Shown here one piece after another: positions 45,599-56,636 of a DNA stretch of 64,000 bases; within the stretch, counting starts at the first letter, position 1; the number at the start of each line of letters is the position of its first letter. The notes under the pieces are model-generated. The model was given only the letters and a program-made list of their open reading frames with translations, had not been told where the DNA came from and searched no databases. The stretch spans positions 124,001 through 188,000 of the forward strand of contig CDRNVI010000144.1 of assembly GCA_977017575.1 (NCBI GenBank), read 5' to 3'. The position numbers were made by a program, and so were the translations under genes. This DNA comes from Paramoeba atlantica. Its lineage: Eukaryota; Discosea.

Positions 45599-47873
45599 CA
45601 GGGTTGCAGTGGGTCAAGTCGAAGGGCTGAGCTGGTCGACCAGCCTGGGCTGGTGAGATCAAATATCCTGATTCACTCCACAAAGATTCAATCTTTGTTG
45701 ATGCACCAGGGGTACAACAAAACTTTCGAAAAAGAGAGAAGATCTTTTCGAATCTTGAAAGGAAAAGTGAGAAACTGATTGACGAAAACAACAAAAAAAG
45801 TCAAACCCGTGGCTCTTGAACCAATCACCAGGTTCCTCTTTTGGACAACAAGGAGGAGCAATGAGATACCTCTCATATTCCGTGCGGGTATCTCTTTGTT
45901 CATTCATTCAGAGGACATGAGTTCCATGTTCCATGAGACCTGGTGGTTCTTGCAGTGCCACCTCCATTAACTGTGGGTTAACTTTCTCAAATTCTCTCTA
46001 AGAAAAAAAGTGAATTAACTTTTAAAAAAAATAGAGAAAACAATCAAGCCTTTCCCAAAAAAGAAGTCTCATCCCAAAACTCGCCTCCCTTGAGAGAATC
46101 TTTTGTTCGGGGATCAAAAAGAGCACTCATCCAGTGGGGTCCCTTCTTGACTGCAGAAATGAGTCAGTTGTTGAGTCCCTCCACAATTGATTTCCGGACC
46201 ACCTCTGCATTCACCAGTCTCCAACTCATCCAGCTCAGCATACACCTTTTTCAAATGGAGAAGAGATGGAATTGCCAGTGCGAGGGTTTGGCTTTGTTTT
46301 TTGGTCAAATAGTTTTGTCACAAGGCGGAGAGGAAGAAGAACTTTCTGGGGATCAAATCAATAAGTCCCATTGGTTTTGAAACAGTTGTTTTTTTCTCTT
46401 TTTCAGCTCTGCCTCTGTAGAAGCAACACCACCATTTTCTTCAAGAACTGGGAAAATATGGAGATCATGAAATTAGTCATTCAAAAAATGTTTCAAAGAA
46501 ATAAATAATAAAAAACTTGATTTTCAAGCACTCTCTCAATCATCGTCAATGTTGAATTTCAACAAGTCGGAACATCCTTTTTTAGTTTTCTCCCCTTCAA
46601 ACCCTCCAGTTCCTGAAAATCCTTGAGCACTTTGAGACTCTTTCGGTGACTTCTTGAAAAACGAACAGATTTTCATTTGTTGTCTTCAAGGTGGTAATAG
46701 TGAGCAAAGACCTATCGAGTGCATCCTGAGCAATTAAGTTCAGGACATGTCCAATGCATGGGATCCATTGGAGACCAAGTTGGGCGACCATTTTGGGCAT
46801 GACTGCGGTGGTGTCTGTTGTGAATGTTTGAATTTGACGTTCCTTGATTGGGCGATTCAACTCGTCACCAAAACCCCATATTCTTCAAGAGATTGTCGGA
46901 CTGAAATTTCGAGGTCGTCCGCGGTTTGTTCATCTTTGGGAAGGCACTTCAGGAGCAAAGCATGCCAGATCCCTTGTTGGTTGAGAAAATGGAGGATGAT
47001 TCCAAAATATGAATCCCCAGCAGCAGAGGTCCAACCATCCGCAGAAAGACCACCTGAAAGAAGATAACAATGGAGTTACAGTTTCAAAGCCCTTGTGAGG
47101 AGTTCAACTTCTGCTGTCAAAATGCCTTTCATCGTTTCAACACTTGGAGGATCATATCCAGGATGAAGGGCTCTCACAAACTCCTTGAACTTTTCGCTGT
47201 TAACAAAGGAAAAAGGCAAATGTCTCTCAGTCATCCAACGGAAGAGTTTTTTGTTTACTTCTTGTCGATGATCAGCAGAGATCAAATATTCATTGAGTTT
47301 TCGAATTTTCGGTGGTCACTCAACAACTGCCCAAGGGATGAGAACACCATGTTTTTTCTCCAGGTTGCCTTTTGAGAGATTCAGTTCCCGTGTTGATGGA
47401 ACGCACTGTTGGTTGTATTTGTGAAAGAGGAATTTCTTTCACATCAACTGGCCAACATGGCAAGCAGACGATTGAGTTTGGATCCGCAGGGTGTCGCCGA
47501 AAATAGTCCCACACAGCTGAAGTTCTTTTTTTCAGTCTTTCGAGTTTCGCTCGTACAATGATTTGATGAGGGTCCATTGTAAATGTAATTTAAAAAGTCT
47601 TTTTCTCAAAACAGAAAAGTAAAAACAGTTATTTTTGAAACCAGTTTTTGAAGAATGTCACAAAGACAGAGAGACCAATACTTTATTTCCACCTCATCTG
47701 TGGAGGCATTGTCCATAGATGATGTGGACCAATCACTGGCTTCCACATCATTTTTCATCCACGGATGACAAAGGAGTGCTTGACTGGTCGACCCAGGCCA
47801 GCCCTTGGTCGGCTAGCCGACCCAACAAAAAAATCGCCAACCCGCTCGACCCGCCTTAGCCGCTTCAACCCTG
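45599..47873 (-). mobile_element. hAT-family DNA transposon with perfect 8-bp target duplication
   Basis: The ends are CAGGGTTGCAGTGGG and, reverse-complemented, CAGGGTTGAAGCGGC, typical hAT termini. Identical 8-bp ATTTTATC copies flank it at 45591-45598 and 47874-47881. Subterminal CpG-rich motifs (GGTCGACCAG, GGTCGGCTAGCCGACC) could be transposase binding sites. Minus-strand transposase pieces are present but frame-disrupted. The perfect target duplication suggests the insertion itself is not old. Confidence 0.9.
45659..47577 (-). pseudogene. hAT transposase, split across frames
   Basis: In order on the minus strand: 47577-47320 carries a BED-type zinc finger start (SAVWDYFRRHP, CLPC). 47285-47076 has the hAT block LPFSFVNSEKFKEFVRAL. 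46860-46597 has TTDTTAVM and WIPCIGHVLNLIAQDAL, the CxxH-LNL part of the catalytic domain. 46308-46114 has ALAIPSLLHLKK. 45907-45780 has EYERYLIAPP and GDWFKSHGF, the start of the C-terminal dimerisation domain. Frames change between blocks, at least one by a stop inside otherwise collinear sequence, so it is likely inactive unless some gaps are introns. Confidence 0.7.
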
Positions 47874-47881
47874 ATTTTATC

Positions 47882-48690
47882 CACTTTTTGATGCTGTCAA
47901 AGGAAGTCCCAAAAAGAAAGTGGACCTGAAAATTCTGCATAGATTAAAATATGAGATTAAAAAATTTGGAGTCATGTTTTTCATTTTTTCATTTCTCTTT
48001 TTGTTTGGAAAATGGCTCAAACTGTGTCTGGGAGAGCGTTGTCATGTCGAAAATGGGATCCCTGATGTTGCCAAACCAATCTTGTTAGCGGAAGCAAACC
48101 TTGATGAAACTTGAAAGGCTGTGCAACAGTTCTTGGCTGAGGTCGCAACTTTGACACATGAGAATGTGATTTTCCACAAAAAAGAGGGTTCAGTGGAGGG
48201 TGGTCATTCAAAGATGTGTGTGAAATCAAGAAATTTGAGAACAACCCGAGTTGTTGTCCCTGCAGTCGGTCTCTTTAACACAGCAGTCCAACTTGAGAAG
48301 CACTTGACCCTGGTGCTGAATCAACCTCGCCTCTGGTGTGGACTTTGCGGAATGGTCATTTTGTGGCCCAGCACCTTGGAAAGAACCAAATCAGTACAAT
48401 TGCCAAAAAAATTGCTGTGTTTCTTGATTGCGATCCATCCGACTATGCCTCACACTCCTTTTGAAGGAGCGGTGCCACAGCCATCGTTGAGAATGGGGGG
48501 ACAACTGACCAGTTGATGGTGTCAGGTGCGTGGAGTAGCCATCATGTTGCACAGGGTTATATACAAGACTCCAGCCGGGCAGCACAAGAGAGGTCAAACC
48601 TGATTGCTGGAAGCTCAAGTTCCTCATCTTCAAGTTCCTCACGTCTTTCAAATGGGTATCAATGTCACAATTAACATGCCCCCATTTCCC
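47882..48690 (+). pseudogene. Crypton-type tyrosine recombinase pseudogene
   Basis: Reading across two frames gives the C-terminal Crypton recombinase pattern: RNGHFVAQHLGKNQISTIAK, then YASHSF-stop-RSGATAIVENG, then GAWSSHHVAQGYIQDSS with the nucleophilic Tyr. Cryptons are DNA transposons moved by such recombinases. The stop TGA occupies the place of the catalytic Arg of the H-x-x-R box, so a CGA codon was probably deaminated. A second TGA interrupts the upstream frame at LDET-stop-KAV near 48111. One frameshift lies near 48330. The hAT element at 45599-47873 ends just 8 bp upstream and may have disrupted its 5' part. Confidence 0.68.
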
Positions 48691-48697
48691 CAAGGCA

Positions 48698-48904
48698 TTA
48701 AAGTCTCATAGCCAGAGGTAAGAGAATAAAGAACAAATCAAATTGGATTAGGAAAATGTTTTAATGAATGAAATCAAAATGAAAAGTGTTTTGTAATTCT
48801 CGGAAAATGAAATTTCCATTCTCTGGAAAATAAATTGTTTTCGCTGAACCGATCATTTTGTCGCGATCAATTCAGGAATAAGAAATCGGTCGGCAGATTT
48901 CAAC
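48698..48904. repeat. Rep205, copy 2
   Basis: Matches 39721-39909 and 52563-52769, TTAAAGTCTCATAGCC to GGCAGATTTCAACA. CAAGG occurs on both sides and may be a short target duplication. Confidence 0.85.
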
Positions 48905-48906
48905 AC

Positions 48907-48960
48907 AAGGAGTTCCCCAAGGAGTTCCCCAAGGAGTTCCCCAAGGAGTTCCCCAAGGAG
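48907..48960 (+). repeat. 12-bp minisatellite (AAGGAGTTCCCC)n
   Basis: Four full copies plus a half copy, directly abutting the end of Rep205 copy 2. Confidence 0.95.
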
Positions 48961-49279
48961 GAGAAGAGATTAAATTGGTGGATTAAATTTTAATCACCCA
49001 GCAATGGCAATAAATTCCTGATAATCTTCAAAAATCAGATTATTTTTTTTATCTCAAGGTAACAAAACACCAAAAGATTCCAAACCAGGCTAACAGATTA
49101 ACCTTGACAGCATCAAAACACGGATAAAGAAAGAAAAAAACCACCATGGAAAAAAAGAAATCAAGAAAAAAAGAAAAAGAAGAAAAAGAGAAAGGATCAA
49201 AAAAGAGGGAAAAAAGGAAAAGGAAGAAGAAGGAAAAAAAAAGAGAAAAGAGAAGAGAGAAAAAAGAAAGAAAAAAAGG
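48961..49279. other. Intergenic, purine-rich
   Basis: A-rich sequence without gene; it grades into the left flank of R1 copy B. Confidence 0.4.
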
Positions 49280-50392
49280 AAGAAGACCTCTCTCTTGTTT
49301 TGTTCACTCAGGGGGTTGGACAAAATGTCAGGTCAGAAAAGAGAGAAGAAGGGGGTGGGGGGGTCAGAAAAGAAGAGAAAGGAGACATGATGGTGAATGA
49401 TGTCAAGTTTTGTTGAACACAAAAAAAAAGAAAGAAGCGCAGAGAGGAAAACAAACAAAAAAAAACCGAGGCAGAAAAAGACGACAAGAGGATCTTTTTC
49501 CATTTTTCCACACCCCGAAAAATTAAGGTTCTAAATCACGAACCTCAAAAATCGCTTTTTTTTTGTTTTTCGGTTTTCGTTTTGGGGCAACAGAAAGAGA
49601 GGAAAGGAAAGAGAGAAAGAGAGAAAGAGAGAAAGAGAGAAAGAGAGAAAGAGAGAAAGAGAGAAAGAGAGAAAGAGAGAAAGAGAGAAAGAGAGAAAGA
49701 GAGAAAGAGAAAGAGGGAAAGAGCAAGAGGGAAAGAGAGAAAGGTAAGAGAGAAAGAGAAAGAGAAAGAGAAAGAGAAAGAGAAAGAGGGAAAAAGAAAG
49801 GGAAAAGGAGCACTTGTGTGTTTTTTTGGTTGTTGTTGAAATTAAGAGGGGTCTTTTCCTTTGGTTTTTTCCCCCCTTTTTCTTGTTTTTTCTTTTTTTC
49901 TTTTCTTTTCTTTTCTTTTCTTTTCTTTTCTTTTCTTTCTTTGTGGATTCCTTTTGTATTTTGCCATTTATGTTTTTAGATTTTTGATGAACTCCTCTCA
50001 AATCAAGAGGATATTTTAGTAAAATTTCTTTTCAGTCCAAAAAATAAAACAGACAAAAGAGAGTTGTTTTTATCCTTTTTCTTGTCAGATCCACTTGTGG
50101 AATTTCTCAAAAAAAATTTGGCTGTAAAATTCCACAACTTAAGAGATTTACCAGAAGTTGGCAGGGAACATTGTATTTTGACTTGGGTCTTGAGTTGAGA
50201 GGAGAGGGGGGAGACTCATTAAAGATTAAAGGCAAGATGATGTTGATTTTAATAAAAGCATTTTTTTTTCGGATTGGTCAGAAAAAATAAAATATTTTTT
50301 TTTCCTGTGATTTGCCTCTTTTCACATCCTACCTTTTTTTTCAACAACCAATTTTATTTTGGAGGAGATCATCAAACACCCCCCTCATGAAT
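49280..50392. repeat. Dispersed repeat R1, copy B (uninterrupted)
   Basis: Collinear with 26777-30430 but without the 2.49-kb DDE transposon. The junction TTCGTTTTGGGGCAACAG at about 49575 marks the empty site. It contains GA and TC tracts at 49589-49810 and 49850-49942. Confidence 0.8.
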
Positions 50393-50429
50393 CAATTTAT
50401 TTTGAATATTCCAGTTGTAAATTGTATTT

Positions 50430-50852
50430 TATTCTGGGTTCAAAAGTTTGAGAGTGCAACTGAAAGTTATCAATTGGAGTTGGGAAATCGCAGAATGGTT
50501 TGGAGAAGTGAAGGAGAAGGAGCCTCATTATTGGAGTTTAATTGCCAATACCTCCCATAGCCTCCTTGATGATGTCTGTTTTGTGCACTTTATTCAAAAA
50601 CATGTGAATTGTGTTGAGTTTATCAGACTTCTCTCTCGTGGACCAGATCAAAATAAAATCTACCAAGCTTTTTTTGATGCTGAGGAATCCGTCTTTACTC
50701 CCAAATTGATTGAGAGGGCTTTTCAAAATACAGGTCTCTTCCCATTTAACCAAGATGTAGATGTTATTATGGGGAAAATTAATGCTGCCAATCTCTCAGA
50801 AAAGATTCAAATGCCTCTGGGTCTCTTGCAGAAGAAGAAGCCTCTAAAGTGA
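50430..50852 (+). pseudogene. Pogo/Tigger-type transposase C-terminal fragment
   Basis: The frame to 50852 includes the pattern YQAFFDAEESVFTPKLIERA followed by FQNTGLFPFNQDV. That resembles the conserved segment of pogo-like transposases (aspartate-helix, then F-x-x-TG-[IL]-x-PFN). The upstream DDE residues and the helix-turn-helix are not found. It fits the presence of TA-flanked mariner-like ends elsewhere in the window (2105-2677). Confidence 0.5.
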
Positions 50853-51308
50853 TGATATCAATCCTTGAGCAATCACCAGAAAGATGGGAGAGAGACCAAA
50901 AAAGTGACAAAAAAAGGGAAAAAGAAAAAGAAAAGAAAGTAAAAGAAAGAGAATCAAGGAAATGTAAACAGGATGGTGGGTGAGGTTCATATTATTGAGG
51001 AGGAAAACAGTGGTACAAAGAAGAACAGTAGAATCTTTACATTTGTACTCTTTACAACCAAGTTATTGGCTTGTTCAATCATCTCAAATCTCACTGAAGC
51101 TCCCTCAACAACAATAAAAATTTTGGGGGTCTAAATTTTTGACTATCTGTGCAAATGGTGAGCTCTTGAAATTTATGCTTTTGAATATTTCATAAGAAAG
51201 AGAAGAAAAGAAAAAAAATAAAAAGAGGAATTTTTGATTTTGGTGAGCGAAAAAAAACCAACCCATGCCAGAAGGTAAAAAAAAACAAAACAAAAAGAAA
51301 AAAAAAAG
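50853..51308. other. Intergenic, nothing recognised
   Basis: AT-rich with A-runs before the tRNA-Tyr. Confidence 0.4.
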
Positions 51309-51393
51309 TCCGGTCAACCGGAATCGAACCAGTGACCTAGAGATGTCTACAACTTGCTACAGTCTCCCGCTCTACCAGCTGAGCTATGACCGG
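51309..51393 (-). tRNA. tRNA-Tyr(GTA) with intron
   Basis: Acceptor CCGGTCA/TGACCGG, anticodon stem GGAGA/TCTCT, anticodon GTA followed by an intron of about 12-13 nt (AAGTTGTAGAC), D arm TAGCTCAGCTGGTAGAGCG. The T arm ACTGG-TTCGATT-CCGGT is paired. Confidence 0.93.
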
Positions 51394-51753
51394 ATAGATT
51401 GAAAAGTAGTGATAACCAACCAGAGAGAGAGACATTTTAAAGGAGAGAAGTCAAAAGAAGAGAAATGAAAATGACAAAGAAGAAACTGAAAAGAGTGCAA
51501 GTCATCATACCAGCAAAAAGGGTTGACTGAGCAGCCAGCAGAATGTTTGCAAAATACCTTCTATTCTATTTTTGTGGTGAAAGGTTAAAATGAATCCAGT
51601 TTATTTGGTGGTTTAGGAGGACTGAAAGTGTGTGGTCAAGGGGAAGTGGGAGAGAAACAACAAAAACACAACAAGAAATTGAGAAAAAGAAAAAGAAAAA
51701 AAAATGAGACTGAACAAAAACCAAAAAAAAAAAAAAAAAGAGAGAAGAGAAAA
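51394..51753. other. Intergenic between tRNA-Tyr and tRNA-Ile
   Basis: No gene seen. Confidence 0.4.
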
Positions 51754-51828
51754 TTGCTCATTACAGGACTCGAACCTGTAACCTACGTGTGATAAGCACG
51801 GTGCTCTACCAATTAAGCTAAACGAGCA
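51754..51828 (-). tRNA. tRNA-Ile(TAT)
   Basis: Acceptor TGCTCGT/ATGAGCA shared with tRNA-Ile(AAT) at 37681; anticodon loop CTTATCA (TAT) with stem CGTG/CACG; T arm ACAGG-TTCGAGT-CCTGT. No intron, unlike yeast tRNA-Ile(TAT). Confidence 0.88.
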
Positions 51829-52297
51829 TTTCTGAAAAATGAACCAATTTTTTAGATTCAAAAAAAAAAAATTGAGGCAAATGAGAGAGAGAGAGAGATG
51901 ATGCAATTGAAAATCACTTTGTAAAAAAAAATGAAGAAAGTGGAAAACATTAAAATGAATTTTTTTTTGAGAATAATTGTGTAGAATCCTTGATTTCAAC
52001 ACAATGAATCCTAATTTTTTTCCTTTCCAACCATCTTGTTGTCCACCATCATTTCTTTGTCTCATTTGTAGTTGTGATTTTTTTCAAAGGAAAAATCATT
52101 CATAACCCTACCAAAAACACAGCGCTTCCCAGAAGCTCTGAAATAGACTGTTAGCTCTGAATAGGCAGGCACCCCCAAGATTTACACCACTTTGCATCAC
52201 AAGTCTCCACTCAAAGTACTATGGACCTCTCACCCACTCAAAAAATCCTTCTCCTCTTTTTGTCTTTCATTTTAAACTTTGTTTCAAAAAAAAAAAT
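51829..52297. other. Intergenic between tRNA-Ile and tRNA-Leu
   Basis: No gene seen. Confidence 0.4.
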
Positions 52298-52378
52298 TGA
52301 CAACCGTGGGATTCGAACCCACGAACCCGAAGGATTAGCGCCTTAAGCTAACGCGTTTGACCGCTTCGCTAGATTGCC
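52298..52378 (-). tRNA. tRNA-Leu(AAG)
   Basis: Acceptor GGCAATC/GGTTGTC, anticodon stem TTAGC/GCTAA with loop TTAAGGC (AAG), class II variable arm TCCTTCGGGTTC, T arm GTGGG-TTCGAAT-CCCAC. No intron. Confidence 0.92.
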
Positions 52379-52562
52379 ATTTGTTGAAAAAAAAGTGATT
52401 CAAAAAAAGATTGGGGAGGAAAAAAGAGAAAAGAGAAAGTTATTATTTTTTTTGGTTACTGCTTTGGGAGCAAAAGAACCCATGAAGAACACAATACAAT
52501 ACAGGAAATTTACTGACTGATTTGTTGACAATATAAACTCACAGGTTGTCGCCATGTTATCA

Positions 52563-52769
52563 TTAAAGTCTCGTAGCCAAAGGTAAGAGAATAAAGAACA
52601 AATCAAATTGGATTTGGAAAATGTTTTAATGAATGAAATCAAAATAAAAAGTGTTTTGTAATTCTTGGAAAATGAAATTTCCATTTTCCGGAAAATAAAT
52701 TGTTTTCGCTGAATGGATCATTTTGTGCGATCAATCCAGGAATAAGAAATCGGTCAGCAGATTTCAACA
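52563..52769. repeat. Rep205, copy 3
   Basis: Best-preserved copy, TTAAAGTCTCGTAGCC to CAGCAGATTTCAACA, with the inverted pair GGAAAATGAAATTTCCATTTTCC. Confidence 0.87.
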
Positions 52770-53591
52770 GTTATTGAAAGGAAATGAAAAGCCAACAGAA
52801 AATTGAAAGCTTTTTTGAAAGAAAGGTTTGAAACTTGATCTGTCAGGATTGATGAGAGCTCTGGGAACACAAGAAAATCCCAAAGGTTAATTGAGTGTCT
52901 CTCACAAAAGCTGTTTTGTGGCTTTTTTTTTTTTTGCAAATTTTCAAAAAACAGAAAATCGGGAAACATGAACAGTTTCAAAAATAAAATCTCACAAAAA
53001 TCGCACAGAAAATTGTCTCTCAAAAAAATCTGTTTATTTTTCCTCACAAAAATCTTCTTATATCACAACCCAACATCTCCCTGTAAATCTACATGGGTGA
53101 AAGGAACAACAACAGTTTGGTTAAAGAAAAAGAGAGTCTACAAGACTGCAACTCCTCCTCAACTAATTCCACTTTCACAAATTGGAGCCAAAAGACTACA
53201 AAAGCATATGACTGATGAACTTATTGCTAAAAGTCAACAAGGTGGTGGATCAGCTGGTTTGATCCACTACAAGAAATGGAATTTGTTGTCCAGTTGTGAA
53301 TGGTACAAAGAGTGTGTGTGTGTATTTCTTCAGTCTGAAGTCTCACTTGGTGCTATCTGTTTAGTTAAACTGAGAATAGGTTTCCAGAGGGGTTGTTGAG
53401 CCTCAGGAAATTTTGTGATTTGGGAGGGTGGGAATTTTTTTGGTAACCCTGTCAGAGATGATAGGTGACAATCAATCATGATATTAGAAAAAGGAAAGGA
53501 ACATGAAACCAATCAAGAAAGAGCATCAGAGATTAAGTTATGAAGGTTACTGATGTTTTCGGCTTATTTTTTTTCTTTTTTTTCAAAATTT
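52770..53591. other. Intergenic with an unrecognised ORF
   Basis: A plus-strand frame at 52968-53399 (143 codons) reads like coding sequence from about 53090 (KRVYKTATPPQLIPLSQIGA), but I know no family for it. It could be a decayed transposon gene. Confidence 0.3.
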
Positions 53592-53663
53592 GGCTCTGTA
53601 GCTTAGTGGTAAAGCGCCAGTCTTGTAAACTGGAGATCGAGGGTTCAATCCCCTCCAGGGCCT
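53592..53663 (+). tRNA. tRNA-Thr(TGT)
   Basis: Acceptor GGCTCTG/CAGGGCC, anticodon stem CCAGT/ACTGG with loop CTTGTAA (TGT), T arm GAGGG-TTCAATC-CCCTC. Intact, unlike the split Thr(AGT) gene. Confidence 0.92.
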
Positions 53664-53979
53664 TTATTTTTTTTTATATATTTCTTTTTTTTTCTTTTTT
53701 TTCATTTGCCCAGTAAGAATGCTGCTTCAAGATGTCAAAACAGTGAGGGATGTGATTGCACTTCTTTTGTTGATTGGACCAAGTAACAATGTTCTCAAAA
53801 TCATGAATCACAATCATGTGTTTGATTTTGCAACAAAACTCAAAAGGTGGGTTGGGTTGAATGGAATGAAACAGGCCAAAAACAAATTCATGCTGGATTT
53901 ACCTCTTCTGCAAAGCCCCAATGGTTTGTTGATTGAAAGTACATGAAGTAGCAAGCAGAAAGAAAAGAAAAAGGTGTAT
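53664..53979 (+). other. Intergenic with a 75-codon ORF of unknown type
   Basis: The frame at 53719-53946 begins MLLQDVKTVRDVIALLLLIG and has no recognised motif. Confidence 0.25.
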
Positions 53980-54829
53980 CACACAGGGGTGGGCTCAAGC
54001 TGCACTTGCAATTGGGGTGATTTGTGGCTTTGAATCAGACCACTTCAACACCCTGAAAGTTAGCTGATGTCATTGCCCACCTCAGCTCACAAACAGCCTC
54101 AACTTGACTTTCTTCCATTGTCCAAACTTTCGACCGTCGAAAAAAAACCAAGAAAAACATCAACCATCGAAAAAATAACTTCGACGGTCGAAAAAAACAT
54201 CAAAAATTTCGACCGTCGAAAGAAAAAAGTCAATCAAAATTTCGACGGTCGAAAAAAAAATCGACCGTCGAAAAAAGCGCTTTTTTTTTGCGTTTTTTTT
54301 TCGACCGCCGAAAAACAAAGCTGCCCCCGGTTTTTTGTTTTGTTTTTCCTCTCCGGAACTGAAAGAAAGGTTGAAAAGAGTGTTTGAGAGTGAGTTTTGA
54401 GGTGTTTTTTGAAGAAAAAAAAAAGAATTTGTTTCTCTTTTCACTTTTTTATCATCAAATGAATTTACAGTAAGAAATCTCTTTCTGTTTGGATCAATCA
54501 ACAAAACAGGTTCTTTTTTTTCCTTCCACAACATCATCATCTTCAACTTCAACACACAACCTTTTCTTTCAAATTAAACAATCCAATCATCAAAAGAATA
54601 ACAAATACACACTTTTTTTCCTTTTTCCTTTTCTTTTTTGTTCTATTTCTTCAACCTTCACCATCCTCATTCAACCAAAAAACAAACAAATCAAAAGAGA
54701 GACCACAAGAGTGAACATGTGGATATGATGTCAGATTTTTTTTTTGAAGGCTCAAAAGGAATATCTGAAGTCACTTCAACCCCAAAAAACGCCATGATTG
54801 CAAGTGCAGCTTGAGCTCACCCCTGTGTG
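53980..54829. mobile_element. Non-autonomous element with 31-bp inverted repeats, copy 2 (0.85 kb)
   Basis: The same termini as copy 1: CACACAGGGGTGGGCTCAAG at the left, its inverted complement with one change at the right. The interior at 54125-54310 holds six or more near-perfect palindromes of the form TTTCGACNGTCGAAA separated by A-runs. This copy keeps the CpG sites that copy 1 has lost, so it is younger or protected. It encodes no transposase. Confidence 0.85.
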
Positions 54830-56059
54830 CAGTCTCACAAATGTTCATTGGGGACATTTGCACAATTGGGAAGCACAATGACAATCTCTCAAGATTATAA
54901 CAAATTACAAGGTTTTCATTTTCATTTTCTAATTTAAGAGGAGAGGATTCAATCAGTGTACAAATATGAAACAGATTGATTTGCACAATATGGAATCAGA
55001 TTACACCAGGATTCTAACACTTTTGGTTTGAAAGATGTCTTTGTTTAGGAAAAAGGAATTGGGAAAACAATTCAAGAAAAGGAATTGTGAAAGGAGAAAG
55101 GAAAGGTGTTCTGTAAATATGAAATTTCCAGGAAGAGGAATTGACACATGTTGGTTCAGTGAAAGTGCAACTTGGACAAGCATGCTAGATTTGAAGCACC
55201 AAAATCAACTTTGTTGTTTTGTTGCAAAGACCACAGAGCTCCTGTGCACAGAACCCCTGTGCAAGACTATGAAGAGTGCAGACAACAATGTTTGAAAGAG
55301 ATGATGTGTACTTTGTATAAAAAGATATCTAATTGTATTCATGAGTTTCATTGGGGATGGGGCTACTGTAAATGGTCTCAGTATACAAAGCATGAGATTC
55401 CTTTCAAACCAAAACTCCTCTCTCTTTTTCAAAGTTTCTGAAAGTGTGATTTCCTTATGTTAAGTTTCAAACCAAAGTTGACACTGAGTGGAAGATTGTA
55501 GAAACAGAGAATCTGCCTTTTCACCACCTCCTGACCAGGCTTGCCAGTGCACCCCTAGAGTTCAACTACTCAGCAGCTCTCAAGTATCAGAAAAAGCTCT
55601 TCAACTATTAGAATAGAGAAAAAAGAAAGAAAAAGAAAAGAGAAAAAGGAGGAAAATGTTAGGATTGACAAGAACTTCAGAAAAACAACAAAACCAAAGT
55701 TAATCCAAAAATCAGATGCAAAATGTGTAGTTTTTTTTCATGAAAACAAACAAGAGAAACATTTGAACAAAAGAGAAAATGTGATAAGTAAAGAAACACA
55801 GGGGTGTGATAGAGATAAAAAGGAATCAAAAACAGTGTTTTAGTTGAAAAAGAAACAAAAACAAAATCAAATCAACAAAAAACAGGAAAAAAGAAAAATC
55901 AGAAAGGAAAAATCAAAAAGAGAAAGGAAGGAAAAGGAAGGGAAAGCACTTTTTTTGGGTGATGACTGCCTTACCAGCATCTTACAGGATACCAACAGAC
56001 AGAGAAAAGAGAAAGATGGTTAAAGGAACCAAATCATACTGGAACCTCTCTTTCCTGGT
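54830..56059. other. Intergenic with unrecognised coding-like fragments
   Basis: Plus-strand frames at 55035-55441 have many Cys residues (CKDH, EECRQQC) and 55460-55610 reads PFHHLLTRLASAPLEFNYSA. No family is identified; they may be transposon remnants. Confidence 0.25.
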
Positions 56060-56401
56060 CTGGACATTGCCACCTTTCTAATGCTTCTCTACATGGATAA
56101 TATCTTCTTGTGTGGAACAGCAGATGCAATCATTGAGAACACCTGCAAGATCAAGGAGCTTCTCCCTCAAGCCAACCTCAATCTTGGGACCAGGAAGGGG
56201 AAAATGATACTGGGCACCAAAAGCTTGTGGGAGAGGGCTTTGAATCAGTTCAGTGCACTGAAATTTCAGGAGTTCCCCTTGGACAAGAAAAAGAGGTTTG
56301 TGAGTGGCTATGCAAACAAACACAGGATCACTCTGCATCAGTTCAAAAGCATGACTCCATCATGCACCCCTATTCTCATGAGTCAATGGAGCTTTTCTTG
56401 A
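56060..56401 (+). pseudogene. Reverse-transcriptase fragment (non-LTR-like)
   Basis: The frame gives LLYMDNIFLCGTADAII, resembling RT motif C (Y-x-D-D) with Asn in place of the second Asp. It continues with NLNLGTRKGKMILGT, resembling the following motif D region of LINE-type RTs. Other RT motifs are not found. It is a short inactive remnant. Confidence 0.4.
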
Positions 56402-56460
56402 AACCACTTAATAATATCATTTGAAATGAATACAGGGGAAATCAGTGACCCATCCAATGC

Positions 56461-56604
56461 AGCTTGGAGAGAATGAAATGGAGAAAGAGTGATGATCAAG
56501 AGGGCATCAAAGTGAATTCCAGAATTTGGGGAGAAAGAGAGAGAGAAATTCATGGATAACACTTGAAAAAAATTGGACCACCCAGGAATTGAACCCAGTG
56601 TGTC

Positions 56605-56606
<2 letters not shown>
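56461..56606 (-). repeat. Left copy of a 140-bp duplication ending in tRNA-Gly sequence
   Basis: AGCTTGGAGAGAATGAAATG... to CCCAGTGTGTCTG. It matches 57869-58003 apart from an 11-bp insertion. Its last 30 bp are the 3' part (T arm and acceptor) of a decayed tRNA-Gly. Confidence 0.8.
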
Positions 56607-56636
<30 letters not shown>

